Under the pieces are notes generated by a model. It made no database searches and had not been told where the DNA came from. It saw only the letters and a list, made by a program, of their open reading frames with translations. Below are positions 22,187 to 23,180 of a DNA stretch of 23,180 nt, piece by piece (positions within the stretch are counted from its first letter, which is position 1; each line of letters opens with the position of its first letter). A program made the translations under genes and the position numbers. Location of the stretch: the IMG/VR virus record IMGVR_UViG_3300014913_000082, positions 1 through 23,180 of that record; one strand, 5' to 3'. Source of the DNA: a virus.

Positions 22187-23180
22187 TCAGCCAAGCAGCG
22201 TAACCCGCACTCCAATGCCGCTTCCCACTTGGCGGACTTGAGAAACGGCGTAGCAAAGTGCGTCCGCCAGGTCGTCATGCCGGCCGTGCGGGTACTCCAA
22301 AAGTTCCTGCACAAGTTCCTTGAGCTGTCCCTCCACAGGTCTCTTTAATACCACCAGTCCGGACTCAAGTAAAGAAGCAAGCCTGCAAAGCCTAAGTTCC
22401 TTGGGGAGATTACCGGTACTTTGGGGATAAATGGGAAGGCTCAAGGTTGACGCAAGTTCCCGCACGATCTCAGCTTGCGCCTGGACGCTTTCTATGAAAA
22501 TGGCCCGAAGTCCCGGGGCGAATCTCTTGGCGTATTCCGGCAAGAACCGCTTCAAGTACGTAATGCTGACCCCACGCCTGGCCCAAGCGTCCACCACATA
22601 AGCCTTCGGACCATGCTGGCAGACCGTCACAATGGCAGTCCTGTCGCTTCCAGGCTTCGCACTGAAGGCCAAGTCCATGCCCATGTAGTAAATGAAAGGG
22701 CCTTCAGAAGGCAGGTCCTCTTCGCTTATGTATTCCTCCTTGAAAAGCAGCTCTTCGGAGGAGACCGGCTTGCAGTGAAACGCACGGGCAAAAGCGTGGG
22801 AACCTATGGCCTGCTGCTGCTGGATAAGCCTTTCCTTGGGCCAGACCTCGGGCCAGAGCGGCTTGAGGTCCTCGGTTATCCTGCGCTCAAAAACGGCAAA
22901 AGAGCCGCTCCTTCGCATGCGCATTAAAGCGTCGTCAGAATGCCAAGGCGTTCCGATCCACCAAATCCTGCCGCCTGCGGGGTGAAGGAGGTTGAACCAT
23001 TTGTTCACAACGGTTTCGTGCACTTCGTCCCGCCTGCGTTTTGAAAACAGGCTGTTTCGGTCGTCCGTAACGTCGTCAAGGACGAGAAGATCGCACCTGT
23101 CCCCTGTAGCTGAGGTCGTAACGCCGTAAGCTTCAACCGAAGGGTCAATCGCCCCTGACTGTCGCACAACCGTGATAGAG
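22187..23180 (-). CDS. Terminase large subunit, C-terminal part (5' end beyond right edge)
   Basis: The frame stays open to the right edge. The GTG at 23167 is an internal codon, because sense codons continue upstream of it, so the N-terminus with Walker A lies outside. Numbering from that codon, Walker B is LLVLDD with D31/D32, followed by the IGTPWHSDD coupling motif near residues 71-79. The RNase H-like nuclease begins with D165 in YYMGMDLAF, then E226 in AIFIES, and HDDLADA (D298, D299, D302) close to the C-terminus. These acidic residues bind the metal ions that cut concatemeric DNA during packaging. All expected nuclease residues are visible, so this half appears intact. The gene ends in TGA 21 bases before the portal start, the standard terminase-portal order. 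Confidence 0.95.
   Translation of the reverse strand, partial: SITVVRQSGAIDPSVEAYGVTTSATGDRCDLLVLDDVTDDRNSLFSKRRRDEVHETVVNKWFNLLHPAGGRIWWIGTPWHSDDALMRMRRSGSFAVFERRITEDLKPLWPEVWPKERLIQQQQAIGSHAFARAFHCKPVSSEELLFKEEYISEEDLPSEGPFIYYMGMDLAFSAKPGSDRTAIVTVCQHGPKAYVVDAWARRGVSITYLKRFLPEYAKRFAPGLRAIFIESVQAQAEIVRELASTLSLPIYPQSTGNLPKELRLCRLASLLESGLVVLKRPVEGQLKELVQELLEYPHGRHDDLADALCYAVSQVRQVGSGIGVRVTLLG

Noticed and set aside
1-23180. tRNA genes, CRISPR arrays, insertion sequences, attachment sites, promoters
   Set aside because: Intergenic space is almost absent, and no cloverleaf, direct-repeat array, inverted terminal repeat or convincing -35/-10 pair was seen on reading both strands.

Overview
The window is a block of the late structural operon of a tailed double-stranded DNA bacteriophage or prophage (Caudoviricetes) with an HK97-type head and a long non-contractile, lambda-like tail. 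A tape measure gene, a tail tube gene and a lambda L/K/J-type tip set are present, and I see no contractile sheath gene. Every convincing gene lies on the minus strand, so the order of expression runs from the right edge to the left. Near-perfect AGGAGG ribosome sites indicate a bacterial host. Base composition is moderately GC-rich and no host-specific gene is present, so I cannot name the host.

Head module (right to left): terminase large subunit (5' end off the right edge), HK97-family portal broken by an in-frame TAA, a small membrane/coiled-coil protein, prohead protease with a long C-terminal extension, major capsid protein with an N-terminal scaffolding (delta) domain, a hairpin that may be a weak terminator, an 80-aa basic protein, a gp6-like connector, a gp10-like head-tail joining protein and a tail terminator.

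Tail shaft module: tail tube protein; two tail assembly chaperone frames joined by a -1 frameshift (AAAAAAC slippery heptamer plus a downstream perfect 8-bp stem); a 708-aa tape measure protein.

Tail tip module: a 1256-aa chimera (beta-helix, gpM-like core, LPxL repeats, second beta-helix, discoidin-like C-terminus); a gpM-like protein paralogous to the core of that chimera; a gpL-like iron-sulphur protein whose two cysteine pairs are split by an inserted beta-sandwich; an NlpC/P60 peptidase (gpK-like); a 1348-aa gpJ-like protein that carries a related inserted beta-sandwich and fibronectin-like domains; a fibre-like protein; a small virion-type protein; and the 5' part of an unknown gene running off the left edge.

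Genes are packed end to end, mostly with overlapping stop/start codons (ATGA, TTGA, TAGTG), which suggests translational coupling. The longest non-coding stretch is 77 bases, after the major capsid gene. I see no tRNA, CRISPR array, insertion sequence, integrase, lysis gene or convincing promoter. The main points of interest are the nonsense codon in an otherwise intact portal, the textbook frameshift element, and a tail tip in which the same kind of beta-sandwich domain has been inserted into two neighbouring hub proteins next to a heavily decorated duplicate of the gpM-like protein.
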